Origin: Lysobacter luteus
GTDB taxonomy: Bacteria > Pseudomonadota > Gammaproteobacteria > Xanthomonadales > Xanthomonadaceae
Assembly: GCF_907164845.1 (NCBI RefSeq)
Contig: NZ_OU015430.1
Coordinates: 1,230,001-1,294,000 of the forward strand
Length of the DNA: 64,000 bases
Reading direction: 5' to 3'
The position numbers were made by a program, and so were the translations under genes. Position 1 is the first letter of the stretch. The number at the start of each line of letters is the position of its first letter. This document shows positions 1 through 9,380 of this stretch, piece after piece. A model generated the notes under the pieces. That model had not been told where the DNA came from. It worked only from the letters and a program-made list of their open reading frames with translations, and made no database searches.

Positions 1-1
1 T

Positions 2-1228
2 GCGGTGGTGGTGTCGGCGTGGCGCGGCCTGTGCTTCCGCGAGCGGTTGGCCTTCAACAAGCTGCTGACCGGTGCGCTGCGGGTGGGCGTATCGGCCGGA
101 CTGGTGCAGAAGGCGCTGGCTGAGCTGTCGGGGCTGGACGTGGCCCTCATTGCGCAAAGGATGCTGGGGCGGTGGACGCCGTCCGAGGCGTTCATGCGGT
201 CGCTGCTGTCGCCCGATGCGCAGCCCGGTGACGCGGAGTTGCCGTATCCGTTCTTCCTCGCGTCGCCGCTGGAAGGGGAGCCGCACGCGCTGGGCGGGGT
301 GGACGACTGGCTGCTCGAGTGGAAATGGGACGGCATCCGGCTCCAGCTGATCCGTCGCGGCGCCGACATCGCGCTGTGGTCACGCGGGGAGGAGCGCATG
401 GATGGCCGCTTCCCCGAGATCGAGGCCGCCGCGGCCGAACTGCCGCACGACGCGGTGATCGACGGCGAGCTGCTGGCCTGGCAGGGCGAAGACGAGGCAC
501 CGATGCCGTTCTCGGCCCTGCAGACCCGCATCCAGCGGCTCAAGCCGGGGCCGAAGATCCTGGCGAGCGCGCCGGCACGCGTGCTGGCGTACGACCTGCT
601 CGAGTTGAATGGCGAGGACCTGCGCGAGGTGCCCCTGGTCGACCGCCGCCAGCGGCTTGCCACGTTGCTGCACGCCACCGCGCATCCGCTCCTGCGGCTA
701 TCGCCCGAGGTGCGGGTGCCGGACTGGTCGCAGGCGGCCACGCTGCGCGAGGAGGCCCGCGGCCGGGGCGTCGAGGGCCTGATGCTCAAGCGCCGCCACT
801 CGCCGTACCGGCACGGCCGCAAGCGCGGTGACTGGTGGAAGTGGAAGGTCGACCCGCTGACGGTCGACGCGGTGCTGGTGTACGCGCAGTCGGGCTCCGG
901 GCGACGCAGCACGCTGTACACCGACTACACCTTCGCCCTGTGGGACGGCGACGTGCTGGTGCCCGTCGCCAAGGCGTACTCCGGGCTGGACGACAAGGAG
1001 ATCCTGCAGCTCGACCGCTGGATCCGCGCGAACACGGTGGAGCGGTTCGGGCCGGTTCGCTCGGTGGCGCCCGAGCATGTGTTCGAACTCGGCTTCGAGG
1101 GCGTGAATGCCTCGAAGCGGCACAAGTCGGGAGTGGCGGTGCGCTTCCCGCGGATCCTGCGTTGGCGAACCGACAAGCCCGCCTCCGAGGCCGACCGCGT
1201 CGACGCACTGCGGGCGCTGGCGCGGTGA
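2..1228 (+). CDS. ATP-dependent DNA ligase, 3' part (cut by window start)
   Basis: Seals nicks in DNA using ATP. The frame is open from the first bases without a stop, so the gene begins upstream; about 408 codons are visible and the N-terminal DNA-binding domain is largely missing. The adenylation motif EWKWDGIR is present, with the AMP-accepting lysine about 107 residues into the visible part. It is followed by the nucleotidyltransferase core and a C-terminal OB-fold that ends near the motif VAVRFPRILRWR. The stop overlaps the GTG start of the helicase by 4 bases, so the two are translationally coupled. The ligase, Lhr-like helicase and PdeM order is the known ligase-associated repair cluster, whose exonuclease member would lie upstream of this window. 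Family assignment is firm; the length of the missing part is an estimate. Confidence 0.93.
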   Translation, partial: AVVVSAWRGLCFRERLAFNKLLTGALRVGVSAGLVQKALAELSGLDVALIAQRMLGRWTPSEAFMRSLLSPDAQPGDAELPYPFFLASPLEGEPHALGGVDDWLLEWKWDGIRLQLIRRGADIALWSRGEERMDGRFPEIEAAAAELPHDAVIDGELLAWQGEDEAPMPFSALQTRIQRLKPGPKILASAPARVLAYDLLELNGEDLREVPLVDRRQRLATLLHATAHPLLRLSPEVRVPDWSQAATLREEARGRGVEGLMLKRRHSPYRHGRKRGDWWKWKVDPLTVDAVLVYAQSGSGRRSTLYTDYTFALWDGDVLVPVAKAYSGLDDKEILQLDRWIRANTVERFGPVRSVAPEHVFELGFEGVNASKRHKSGVAVRFPRILRWRTDKPASEADRVDALRALAR

Positions 1229-3750
1229 GCGCCTCCGGTTCGGACGCAGCGGACGCATCGGGCGCGCCGGCTCCGCGATCGCGCAGACGGACCGCTGACG
1301 CGCCGCTGCTGGACTGGTTCGACACCCGCGGGTGGCGGCCGGCGCCGTTCCAGCGCGAGGCCTGGCGCCGCTACTTGGCCGGTGAGCCCGGGCTGCTGGT
1401 CACGCCGACCGGCAGCGGCAAGACGCTCGCGGCACTCGGCGGCCCGTTGCTGCAGGCGCTGAAACTCGGTGACGCCGCCGCCACCCGGAAACGCGGCGTG
1501 GCCCAGGGCCCGCGGTTGCGACTGCTGTGGATCACCCCGCTGCGCGCGCTCGCGACCGACACCGTGCGGGCGATGCAGGAGCCCATCGCCGCGCTGGGGG
1601 TGCCGTGGACGGTGGCGATGCGGACCGGCGACGCCAGTGCGCGCGATCGAAGGCTCGCCCGCAAGGGACTGTCGGACGTGCTGGTGACCACGCCCGAGTC
1701 ATTCGCGCTGATGCTGTCCTACCCGGACGCGCCGCAGTTGCTTGCCGGTGTGCGTGGCGTGGTGGTGGACGAGTGGCACGAGCTGCTCGGCAACAAGCGC
1801 GGCGTGCTGCTGCAGCTGTGCCTGGCCCGGTTGCGTGCGCTGGTGCCGGCAGCGCCGCTGTGGGGCCTGTCGGCCACGCTCGGCAACCTGGCCGAGGCGC
1901 GCGACGTGCTGCTGCCGCATGCGCCGGATGCCGCCATCGTCGCCGCGCCACGGCGCCGGCGGATGACCCTGGAGACCCTGCTGCCGGAGGAGGGCGAGCG
2001 GTTCCCATGGGCCGGGCACCTGGGCCTGTCGCAGCTGCAGCGCGTCGCCGCGGTGCTGCAGCGGGCGCGCTCCAGCCTGTTGTTCACCAACACTCGCTCG
2101 CAGGCCGAACTTTGGCATCGCGCATTGCAGTCGGTCTGGCTGGACGATCCGGCCACGCTGGCGCTGCACCACGGCTCGCTCGACGCATCGTTGCGGGCCG
2201 CGGCCGAGACCGGTTTGCGCGACGGCAGCGTGCGCTGCGTGGTCGCCACCTCGAGCCTGGACCTGGGCGTGGATTTCCCGGCGGTCGACCAGGTGTTGCA
2301 GGTCGGCAGCCCCAAGGGCATGGCCCGCCTGCTGCAGCGCGGCGGTCGCGCCCGGCACCGGCCGGGTGAGGCGGGGCACGTGGTCTGCGTGCCGACCCAC
2401 GCGCTGGAACTGGCCGAGTACGCCGCCGCCCGCGAGGCGCTGGCGCACGGGCGCATCGAATCGCGGCCGCCGCCACGGCTGTCGCTGGACGTGCTGGCGC
2501 AGCACTGCGTCACCCTCGCACTCGGCGGGGGCTTCGACCCCGACGACCTGTTGGCCGAGGTCCGCGGCACCCATGCATTTGCAGGGTTGCCCGATGCCGC
2601 GTGGTCGGCGGTGCTGGACTTCATCGTGCGCGGCGGCAGCGCGCTGGAGAGCTACCCCGACTACCGCCGCGTGGTTCGCGACGACGACGGCCGCTTCCGC
2701 GTGCACGACCGCCGCGTCGCGTTCCGCCACCGCCTGTCGATCGGCACCATCACCAGCGACGGCAGCGTGCAGGTGCGCTACATGAAAGGCGGCTACCTGG
2801 GCGCCGTCGAGGAGGCCTTCATCGGACGGTTGCGGCCGCGCGACCGGTTCCAGTTCGCCGGTCGCACGCTCGAGCTGGTGCAGTTGCGCGACATGACCGC
2901 ATACGTGCGCATCGCCAAGCGTGCCGACGGCCGCGTGCCGCGCTGGCAGGGCGGGCGCATGCCGCTGTCGAGCGAGTTGGGCGCCGAGGTCGAGGCGATC
3001 CTGGCCGCGCCCGTGACCCGCCCCGAGATGCGCGCGCTGTCGCCGTTGCTCGACCTGCAGGAGCGCCTGAGCGAACTGCCCACGCCGGCCACGCTGCTGG
3101 TGGAGGCGGTCAAGACGCGCCAGGGCTGGCACACCTTCGTGTTTCCGTTCGCCGGCCGTGCGGTGCACGAAGGGCTGGCCGCCCTGCTGGCCCTGCGCTG
3201 GGGCCGCGAAGCGCCCAACACCTTCGGGTGGGCGGTGAACGATTACGGCCTCGTACTCACGGCCCAGGCGTTGGCCTGGCTGGATCCGCCGCTGATGCAA
3301 CGGTTGCTGTCGCCCGAGGGGCTGATGGACGATTTGCGCGACAGCCTCAACCTGGCCGAGCTTGCGCGCCGGCAGTTCCGCGAGATCGCGCGCGTGGCCG
3401 GGCTGCTGCCGCCGTCGCTACCCGGCCGGGCACCGCGCTCGCTGCGGCAGCTTCAGGCCTCCAGCAGCCTGCTGTTCGACGTGCTGCGCCAACACGACCC
3501 CGGTCACTTGCTGTTGGCCCAGGCCGAGCGCGAGGTGCTGGAGGCGCAGCTCGAGGTCCAGCGCCTGCGCGAGGTGCTCGAGCGCTGCGGCCGGCGGGTG
3601 CTCGCCCTGCACCGGCCCCCCAGCCTGACGCCGCTGGCGTTCCCGCTGTGGGCCGAGGCGATCCGTGGCCAGCTCAGCACCGAGGACTGGCGCACCCGGG
3701 TGGCGCGTGCCGCGGCGCAACTGGAGCAACGGCATGGCCGCGGCGCTTGA
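1225..3750 (+). CDS. Ligase-associated Lhr-type DEXH-box helicase
   Basis: Superfamily 2 DNA helicase of the Lhr core type, predicted to act in DNA damage repair with its ligase neighbour. From the GTG at 1225 it is 841 residues. Visible motifs are Walker A TPTGSGKT (residues 60-67), a DEXH-type box DEWHE near 182, SATLGNL (motif III) and QRGGRARH (motif VI). A long C-terminal winged-helix and Lhr-specific region follows. The GTG was chosen because it overlaps the ligase stop (GTGA) and the residues after it are the first that look like protein rather than shadow; an in-frame opening back to 835 lies inside the ligase gene. Its 3' end overlaps the phosphoesterase gene by 17 bases. Family known; partner role inferred from order. 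Confidence 0.93.
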   Translation: MSASGSDAADASGAPAPRSRRRTADAPLLDWFDTRGWRPAPFQREAWRRYLAGEPGLLVTPTGSGKTLAALGGPLLQALKLGDAAATRKRGVAQGPRLRLLWITPLRALATDTVRAMQEPIAALGVPWTVAMRTGDASARDRRLARKGLSDVLVTTPESFALMLSYPDAPQLLAGVRGVVVDEWHELLGNKRGVLLQLCLARLRALVPAAPLWGLSATLGNLAEARDVLLPHAPDAAIVAAPRRRRMTLETLLPEEGERFPWAGHLGLSQLQRVAAVLQRARSSLLFTNTRSQAELWHRALQSVWLDDPATLALHHGSLDASLRAAAETGLRDGSVRCVVATSSLDLGVDFPAVDQVLQVGSPKGMARLLQRGGRARHRPGEAGHVVCVPTHALELAEYAAAREALAHGRIESRPPPRLSLDVLAQHCVTLALGGGFDPDDLLAEVRGTHAFAGLPDAAWSAVLDFIVRGGSALESYPDYRRVVRDDDGRFRVHDRRVAFRHRLSIGTITSDGSVQVRYMKGGYLGAVEEAFIGRLRPRDRFQFAGRTLELVQLRDMTAYVRIAKRADGRVPRWQGGRMPLSSELGAEVEAILAAPVTRPEMRALSPLLDLQERLSELPTPATLLVEAVKTRQGWHTFVFPFAGRAVHEGLAALLALRWGREAPNTFGWAVNDYGLVLTAQALAWLDPPLMQRLLSPEGLMDDLRDSLNLAELARRQFREIARVAGLLPPSLPGRAPRSLRQLQASSSLLFDVLRQHDPGHLLLAQAEREVLEAQLEVQRLREVLERCGRRVLALHRPPSLTPLAFPLWAEAIRGQLSTEDWRTRVARAAAQLEQRHGRGA

Positions 3751-4378
3751 GTTGCTCCTCGGCGGCGAACCGGTCCGCGTACTGGCCGACCGCGCCCTGT
3801 TCTGGCCCGCGCGCCGGCGGCTGCTGGTCGCCGACCTGCACCTGGGCAAGGGCAACATCCTGCGCGCGGCCGGCATCGCGGTGCCCAGCGGCGGCACCGT
3901 GCTCGACCTCTCCCGGCTGGACGCGTTGCTTGCCGACACCGGCGCCGCCGAGCTGTGGGTGCTGGGCGACTTCCTGCACGGCGCACGCCACGCCGACGTC
4001 GAACGCGCATGGCGGTCGTTACTTGAGCGGCACTCCCGGGTGACCGTCGCGGTGGTCGCCGGCAACCACGACCGCGCGATGAATGCGGACGCGCTCGGTG
4101 TGGAGTTGTTGCCGGCCGACGTGCGCGACGGTCCGTTCCGGTTCCGCCACCTGCCGCTCGCTGCCCAGTTTGCAGGTGACGCCCACGTACTGTGCGGCCA
4201 CCTGCATCCGGTGGTGGGCCTGCCCGGGCTGCCCGGACGCTACCCGGCGTTCCGGCTCGACGCGGGGCAGACGGTACTGCCGGCGTTCTCGGTGTTCACC
4301 GGCGGGATGCGGATCGACGCCGACGACCCGCGCTGGATCGCGTGCGCCCGCGGCGAACTCGTCGCCAACTGGCGTTGA
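3734..4378 (+). CDS. pdeM: Ligase-associated metallophosphoesterase PdeM
   Basis: Calcineurin-like metallophosphoesterase, 214 residues, of the type called ligase-associated DNA damage response endonuclease PdeM. Metal-binding motifs appear in order: DLHLGKG, GDFLHG, GNHD and CGHLHP. The ATG at 3734 lies inside the last codons of the helicase gene, which indicates translational coupling and a shared operon. A GC-rich hairpin (arms 4384-4391 and 4402-4409) follows the stop but has no U-tract, so termination there is uncertain. The nuclease activity is inherited from the family name, not shown by the sequence. Confidence 0.9.
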   Translation: MAAALELLLGGEPVRVLADRALFWPARRRLLVADLHLGKGNILRAAGIAVPSGGTVLDLSRLDALLADTGAAELWVLGDFLHGARHADVERAWRSLLERHSRVTVAVVAGNHDRAMNADALGVELLPADVRDGPFRFRHLPLAAQFAGDAHVLCGHLHPVVGLPGLPGRYPAFRLDAGQTVLPAFSVFTGGMRIDADDPRWIACARGELVANWR

Positions 4379-4448
4379 GCCCACCGCCGTGCCGCCGCGA
4401 CCACGGCGGCGCCGGTAAGGTAGGGCGCCATCCAAACCGGAGCCGAGC

Positions 4449-5426
4449 ATGCCCCCAGCCACCCCTGGCGCCGCGCGCGAGCCCATCCAGAACCAGTTCG
4501 ACATCAGCGGGCTCGACCTGCCGGACATCCTCGGCACCATCAACGACGAGGTCCGTGAGCGTTTCGGCGAGGGCAAGCCGGCGGACTACATCGACGCGCT
4601 GGCCAACGTGCCGCTGGACCGCTTCGGCATGGCGCTGGTGACCCGCGACGGCGACGTGCATGAAGTGGGTGACGCGCGCGAAGCATTCTCGATCCAGAGC
4701 ATCTCCAAGGTGCACACCGTGACGATGGCGCTCGATGCACTCGGCGACGACCTCTGGGAGCGGGTGGACCGCGAGCCCTCCGGCGACCCGTTCAACTCGC
4801 TGATCCAGCTGGAGTACGAGAAAGGCATCCCGCGCAATCCCTTCATGAATGCCGGCGCGCTGGTGGTGGCCGACGTGCTGCTGTCGGCGCACGAGCGGCC
4901 CGAGCAGGCGTTGGTCGACTTCGTCCGGGCCCGCGCCGGCCGCGTCGACATCGGCGCTGACGACGTCGTCGCCAAGTCCGAGCGCGAGAGCGGCTACCGC
5001 AACATCGCCACGGCCAACTTCATCCGCAGCTACGGCAACATCCACAACGCCGTCGACGACGTGCTGGACTTCTATTTCCTGCAGTGCTCGCTGTCGATGA
5101 ACTGCGTGGACCTGGCCCGCAGCATGCAGTTCCTGGCCTGTGGCGGGTACTGCGGGGTGTCGGGGCAGCAGGTCGTCAGCGCGCAGATGTCGACCCGGAT
5201 CAACTCGCTGATGATGACCGCCGGCACCTACGACGCCGCCGGCGACTTCGCCTATTACGTCGGGCTGCCGGCCAAGAGCGGGGTGGGTGGCGGCATCGTC
5301 GCGGTCGTGCCGCACGTCATGAGCCTGTGTGTCTGGTACCCGGGCCTGGACGAGAAGGGCAACTCGGCGCTGGGCAAGTACGCCTTGCACCGCTTCACCC
5401 AGCTGACCGGCCTCTCGGTGTTCTGA
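4449..5426 (+). CDS. glsA: Glutaminase
   Basis: Hydrolyses L-glutamine to glutamate and ammonia in the cytoplasm. At 325 residues it is slightly longer than the usual 305-310; the extra is an N-terminal tail of about 15 residues. The beta-lactamase-like serine motif SISK is at residues 84-87 inside SIQSISKVHT, and the conserved NPFMNAGAL block follows. The gene has its own -10-like TAAGGT at 4416 and a ggag ribosome site before the ATG. It stands alone between the repair cluster and a lipoprotein gene and shows no regulator next to it. Confidence 0.95.
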   Translation: MPPATPGAAREPIQNQFDISGLDLPDILGTINDEVRERFGEGKPADYIDALANVPLDRFGMALVTRDGDVHEVGDAREAFSIQSISKVHTVTMALDALGDDLWERVDREPSGDPFNSLIQLEYEKGIPRNPFMNAGALVVADVLLSAHERPEQALVDFVRARAGRVDIGADDVVAKSERESGYRNIATANFIRSYGNIHNAVDDVLDFYFLQCSLSMNCVDLARSMQFLACGGYCGVSGQQVVSAQMSTRINSLMMTAGTYDAAGDFAYYVGLPAKSGVGGGIVAVVPHVMSLCVWYPGLDEKGNSALGKYALHRFTQLTGLSVF

Positions 5427-5481
5427 GCAGCGGTGGCATAGTTCGGCCCGCCTTCGTTTCTGTCACCGCATCGAGCCCGCC

Positions 5482-6573
5482 ATGAACCGACATTCCAGAG
5501 CACTGCTCGCCGCCATGTTCGCGTTGCTGGTGCTCGCCGGTTGCGCCACCGCGCCGACGCCACCGGGCCCGGCGCCTGAAGCGGTACGTGCCGACATCGT
5601 CCGGCGGATGCCGGCCCGGATCGACGACCGCGCCGGCTGGGCGGCCGATATCCAGGCCGCATTCGCGGCGCAGGGCATCGACCCGATCGAAGAGAACGTC
5701 TGCGCGACGCTTGCGGTGATCGAGCAGGAGTCGGGCTACAAGGCCGACCCGCCGGTGGCCAACCTCCCGGCGGTCGCGCGCGGGGAAATCGAGCGGCGCG
5801 CGGCGGCGCTGCACGTGCCCGGCTTCATGGTCACCGCGGCGCTGAAGCTGCGTTCCACCGATGGCCGCAGCTACGAGGAGCGGCTGCGCACCGTGCGCAC
5901 CGAGCGCGAGCTCAGCCAGCTCTACGAGGACCTGACCGGCCGCGTGCCCCTGGGCGAGCGGCTGTTCGACGGCTACAACCCGGTGCAGACCGGCGGACCG
6001 ATGCAGGTGTCCATCCCGTTCGCCGAGCAGCACGCCGACGACTACCCCTACCGGTACGACGGCAGCATCCGCGACGAGGTCTTCAGCCGCCGCGGTGGGC
6101 TGTATTTCGGTATCGCGCACCTGCTCGGGTACGCCACGCCGTACACCCGCAAGGTGCACCGTTTTGCCGACTTCAACGCCGGGTGGTATGCCAGCCGCAA
6201 CGCGGCGTTCCAGAACGCGGTGGCGGTGGCGACGGGTCGCACCCTGGCGCTGGATGGCGACCTGCTCGCGCCGGGAGCGCCGCTTGATCGACCGGGCGAG
6301 ACCGAGCGAGCGGTGCGCGCCCTGGGCGGAGAGCTGGGGATGGATGACCAGTCGATACGCGCGGCGCTCGGCCGCGGCGACCGGCTCGACTTCAACGAGT
6401 CGGCCCTGTTCCGCCAGGTGTTCGCATTGGCCGAGGCGCGAGCGGGCAGGGCGCTGCCGCGGGAGATGATCCCCGGGATCACGCTGGACAGCCCGAAGAT
6501 CACGCGCGAGCTCACCACCGGCTGGTTCGCCACCCGCGTCGACGCGCGGTACCGGGCGTGCATGGCCCGCTGA
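5482..6573 (+). CDS. DUF1615 family lipoprotein
   Basis: Exported lipoprotein of 363 residues. The signal peptide ends in the lipobox LAGC (Cys near residue 21), so it should be anchored in the outer membrane or periplasmic face. The body matches the DUF1615 family of Xanthomonads and Pseudomonads, with conserved stretches ENVCATLAVIEQESGY and NPVQTGGPMQVS. The IEQESGY segment resembles the catalytic Glu region of lytic transglycosylases, so a peptidoglycan role is possible but unproven. A -10-like CATAGT lies about 45 bases upstream. No operon partner: the next gene has its own promoter-like element. Confidence 0.88.
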   Translation: MNRHSRALLAAMFALLVLAGCATAPTPPGPAPEAVRADIVRRMPARIDDRAGWAADIQAAFAAQGIDPIEENVCATLAVIEQESGYKADPPVANLPAVARGEIERRAAALHVPGFMVTAALKLRSTDGRSYEERLRTVRTERELSQLYEDLTGRVPLGERLFDGYNPVQTGGPMQVSIPFAEQHADDYPYRYDGSIRDEVFSRRGGLYFGIAHLLGYATPYTRKVHRFADFNAGWYASRNAAFQNAVAVATGRTLALDGDLLAPGAPLDRPGETERAVRALGGELGMDDQSIRAALGRGDRLDFNESALFRQVFALAEARAGRALPREMIPGITLDSPKITRELTTGWFATRVDARYRACMAR

Positions 6574-6669
6574 ACGGCGGGCCGGTGGGATACAGCGGGC
6601 TACCTTCGGCACTGCTGCGCGGAGCCGCGCGGCCTGATAATGGGCGCCGTCCCCCGAGCGGCATCCCCC

Positions 6670-7644
6670 ATGTCCGATGGCATTTCCCCCACGCCGGCGG
6701 CCGCGGTGGCGTCCGGTGCTTCCGGCCACCTGGAGCCGCGCGTACTGATTCCGCTGGCACTGCTCACGCTCTACGTGGTGTGGGGGTCGACCTACCTCGG
6801 TATCCGCTTCGCGCTTGAGAGCTACCCGCCGTTCCTGCTGGCCGGCGTGCGCTTCCTGGCGGCCGGTGTGCTGCTGTACGGGTTCCTGCGCTGGCGCGGC
6901 CACGCGGCACCGACGCGGCTGCAATGGCGCAATGCCGCCTTCACCGGCCTGCTGCTGCTCGGGATGGGCAACGGCCTGGTGTGTTTTGCCGAGGAACGCG
7001 TCAGCTCGGGCATCGCCGCGGTCGCGGTGTCGAGCATGCCGCTGTTCGCCGCCGCCTTCGGCGGGCTGTACGGCCACTGGCCGTCGCGCCGCGAGACGGT
7101 CGGGCTGCTGGTCGGGTTTGCCGGCGTCATCGTCCTCAACCTCGGCAGCGGGCTGTCGGGCGAGCGCATCGGCGCGATCGCTTTGCTGACCGCGGCGGCG
7201 GCATGGGCCTTCGGCTCGGTCTGGAGCAAGCGCCAGGACATGCCGGCCGGGCCGATGAACACCGCCGCTCAGATGCTGTGCGCCTCGGTCGCGCTGCTGC
7301 TGGTCGGGTTCGGCACCGGCGAGGCGCTGCCGGCGTCGCCGACCATGAAATCGACGCTCGCGCTGGTGTACCTCGCTTTGTTCGGCTCGATCCTCGCGTT
7401 CAGCGCGTACCTCTACGTGCTCAAGCACGCGCGCCCGGCAGTGGCGACCAGCTATGCCTACGTGAACCCGCCGGTGGCGGTGCTGTTTGGCGTGTTGCTG
7501 GCCGGCGAAGTCGTCGGCCCGTGGGACATGCTGGGCATGGTGGTCATCCTCGCCGGCGTGGCGGTGATCACGCTGGGCGGTCGCGCGTCACGGCGTGCAG
7601 CGCGTGCGCGCACGGCCGGCCCTCAGCCCGACGTGAACGCGTAG
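6670..7644 (+). CDS. EamA-family (DMT) transporter, YedA-like
   Basis: Inner-membrane drug/metabolite transporter of 324 residues with about ten hydrophobic helices in two EamA repeats. The hallmark LYVVWGSTYLGIRFALE lies at the start of helix 1. The ATG at 6670 was chosen over the ATG at 6640 because the latter sits inside a -10-like GATAAT (6636-6641). The substrate cannot be read from the sequence; YedA relatives are thought to export amino acids or small metabolites. The 3' end overlaps the convergent dipZ-like gene by 22 bases, an arrangement that may let the two transcripts pair. Confidence 0.9.
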   Translation: MSDGISPTPAAAVASGASGHLEPRVLIPLALLTLYVVWGSTYLGIRFALESYPPFLLAGVRFLAAGVLLYGFLRWRGHAAPTRLQWRNAAFTGLLLLGMGNGLVCFAEERVSSGIAAVAVSSMPLFAAAFGGLYGHWPSRRETVGLLVGFAGVIVLNLGSGLSGERIGAIALLTAAAAWAFGSVWSKRQDMPAGPMNTAAQMLCASVALLLVGFGTGEALPASPTMKSTLALVYLALFGSILAFSAYLYVLKHARPAVATSYAYVNPPVAVLFGVLLAGEVVGPWDMLGMVVILAGVAVITLGGRASRRAARARTAGPQPDVNA

Positions 7645-9341
7645 ATCCGCGCACCGCCTTCCGGGAAGGTGATCTCGAACCGGCGCTCGTCACTGCCGTC
7701 GCGCAGGCGGATGAGCTGGTACAGCCGGTCCGCGTCCAAGGTGCCCTGGCCCTGCGCATCGACGTCGCTGCCGGCGTCGGCGCCGGGAGCGGCGCCATCG
7801 AGCGTGACCCGGAACCGGACCGGCCGGTCGCCTGCGATGGGTGCCATCACCAGGTGCAGGTCACGGCCGCGGAACCGCATCACGACGCTGCCGCCCGGAC
7901 GCTCCAGCCGGGCGTGCTCGGCCGTCACCGTCCAGCGTCCCTGCAACGCCCACTGGTGCAGCGCCAGCGCCGCCGGAGCGTAGTAGTCCGTCGCCACGCC
8001 GCGGACAAGCTCGCCACCGGCGAAGCGCTCGGCGCGCGCGTGGCCCAGGTAGGTCTCCGGCGTGCGCGTGTAATCGGTCGACGCCGGCGCGCCCGCGTCA
8101 CGACCGTCGCCGCTGACATAGCCGCCGGGCAGGCCGGTCGCGCCGGCGTCGGCCAGCAACCGGCGGATCACGTCCTCGCTGCGCTCGTATCCGCCTTCGC
8201 CAAAGTGGTGGTAGCGGATGCGGCCCTGCGCATCCACGAAGTAGTGCGCGGGCCAGTAGCGGTTGTCGAAGGCGCGCCAGATCGCGTAGTCGTTGTCGAG
8301 CGCGACCGGATGCCCGATGCCGAGCGACTCGATCGCGCGTGCAACGTTGCCAGGGGTCTTCTCGAACGCGAACTCCGGCGTGTGCACGCCCAGCACCACC
8401 AGCCCGTGGTCGCGGTACTTGGCAGCCCAGTCGCTCACATAGGGCAGGGCGCGCAGGCAGTTGATGCAGGAGTACGTCCAGAAGTCGACCAGCACCACCC
8501 GGCCGCGCAGCCCCGCACGGGTCAGCGGCGGGCTGTTGAACCAGCCGGTGGCGCCATCGAGCGGGGGCATCCAGCCTTCCACCGGCAACGGCACGCCGAG
8601 CTGCGGCACCGGCGAGGGCGGCGCCGGATCATCGGCGAACACGTCGACCAGCCGTTGCTCGATGCGCGCGGTGCTGGCCAGCGACAGCCGGGTCAGCAGG
8701 CCCGTGTCGAGACCGAGCGCGATGGCCGCCACGCCCGCCAGCACCAGTACGCCGAGCGCACGGCGCAGCCATTCACCAATTCCGAGGGCACGCTTCATCG
8801 ACGCGAGGAACCGGCCGCCGAGCATCAGCGCCAGCGCGAGCGACGTCGCCGCGCCGGCGGAGAAGGCGAGCAGCAGCACGGTGGTGGTGACGCTGGCACC
8901 CTGCAGCGCGGCGGTCGTCAGCACCAGGCCGAGGATCGGTCCCGCGCAGGGCGCCCACAGCAGTCCGGTGGCCACCCCGAGCCCGGACGCCGACCAGGGC
9001 GACCCGCCGTCCGCGTGCCGCGACCACCGCCCACCAAGCGCGACAAAGGGCCGCGCCAGCACATCGGCCAGGCGCGGCCACAGCAACGCCAACCCCATCA
9101 ATGCCAGCACCGCCATGGCCAGCCAGCGTCCGCCTTGGTTGAGCTGGATCGCCCATTGGCCACCGACGGCGGCCAGTGTCGCCACAAGCGCGAATGTCAG
9201 GCCCATGCCGGCGAGCAGCGGCAGGCCCTCGCGGGCGAACGGCCGGTCGGCCCGGGCGAACACGAACGGCAGCACCGGCAGGATGCAGGGGCTGATGATG
9301 GTCAGCACGCCGCCGAGGTAGGCAAGGATCAGCACGAACAT
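7623..9341 (-). CDS. DipZ-type thiol:disulfide protein (CcdA-thioredoxin fusion)
   Basis: 572-residue fusion that carries electrons across the inner membrane to periplasmic thiol-disulfide exchange. Residues 1 to about 200 form a CcdA/DsbD-beta-like membrane domain. A periplasmic redoxin domain follows with the active-site motif CINC (Cys292 and Cys295) within WTYSCINCL. The last 150 residues are the beta-rich DipZ C-terminal domain. The order is that of cytochrome c biogenesis protein DipZ. It points toward the WYL regulator gene, 39 bases away on the same strand. Whether its clients are cytochromes or other oxidised proteins cannot be told from this window. Confidence 0.9.
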   Translation of the reverse strand: MFVLILAYLGGVLTIISPCILPVLPFVFARADRPFAREGLPLLAGMGLTFALVATLAAVGGQWAIQLNQGGRWLAMAVLALMGLALLWPRLADVLARPFVALGGRWSRHADGGSPWSASGLGVATGLLWAPCAGPILGLVLTTAALQGASVTTTVLLLAFSAGAATSLALALMLGGRFLASMKRALGIGEWLRRALGVLVLAGVAAIALGLDTGLLTRLSLASTARIEQRLVDVFADDPAPPSPVPQLGVPLPVEGWMPPLDGATGWFNSPPLTRAGLRGRVVLVDFWTYSCINCLRALPYVSDWAAKYRDHGLVVLGVHTPEFAFEKTPGNVARAIESLGIGHPVALDNDYAIWRAFDNRYWPAHYFVDAQGRIRYHHFGEGGYERSEDVIRRLLADAGATGLPGGYVSGDGRDAGAPASTDYTRTPETYLGHARAERFAGGELVRGVATDYYAPAALALHQWALQGRWTVTAEHARLERPGGSVVMRFRGRDLHLVMAPIAGDRPVRFRVTLDGAAPGADAGSDVDAQGQGTLDADRLYQLIRLRDGSDERRFEITFPEGGARIYAFTSG

Positions 9342-9380
9342 GGCGTGGCCATGATGCGCCCGTCGGGATGCGGCTGCGCG

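Noticed and set aside
4384-4409. Hairpin after pdeM as a terminator
   Set aside because: An eight-base GC stem without a U-tract; in DNA of this composition such stems occur by chance.
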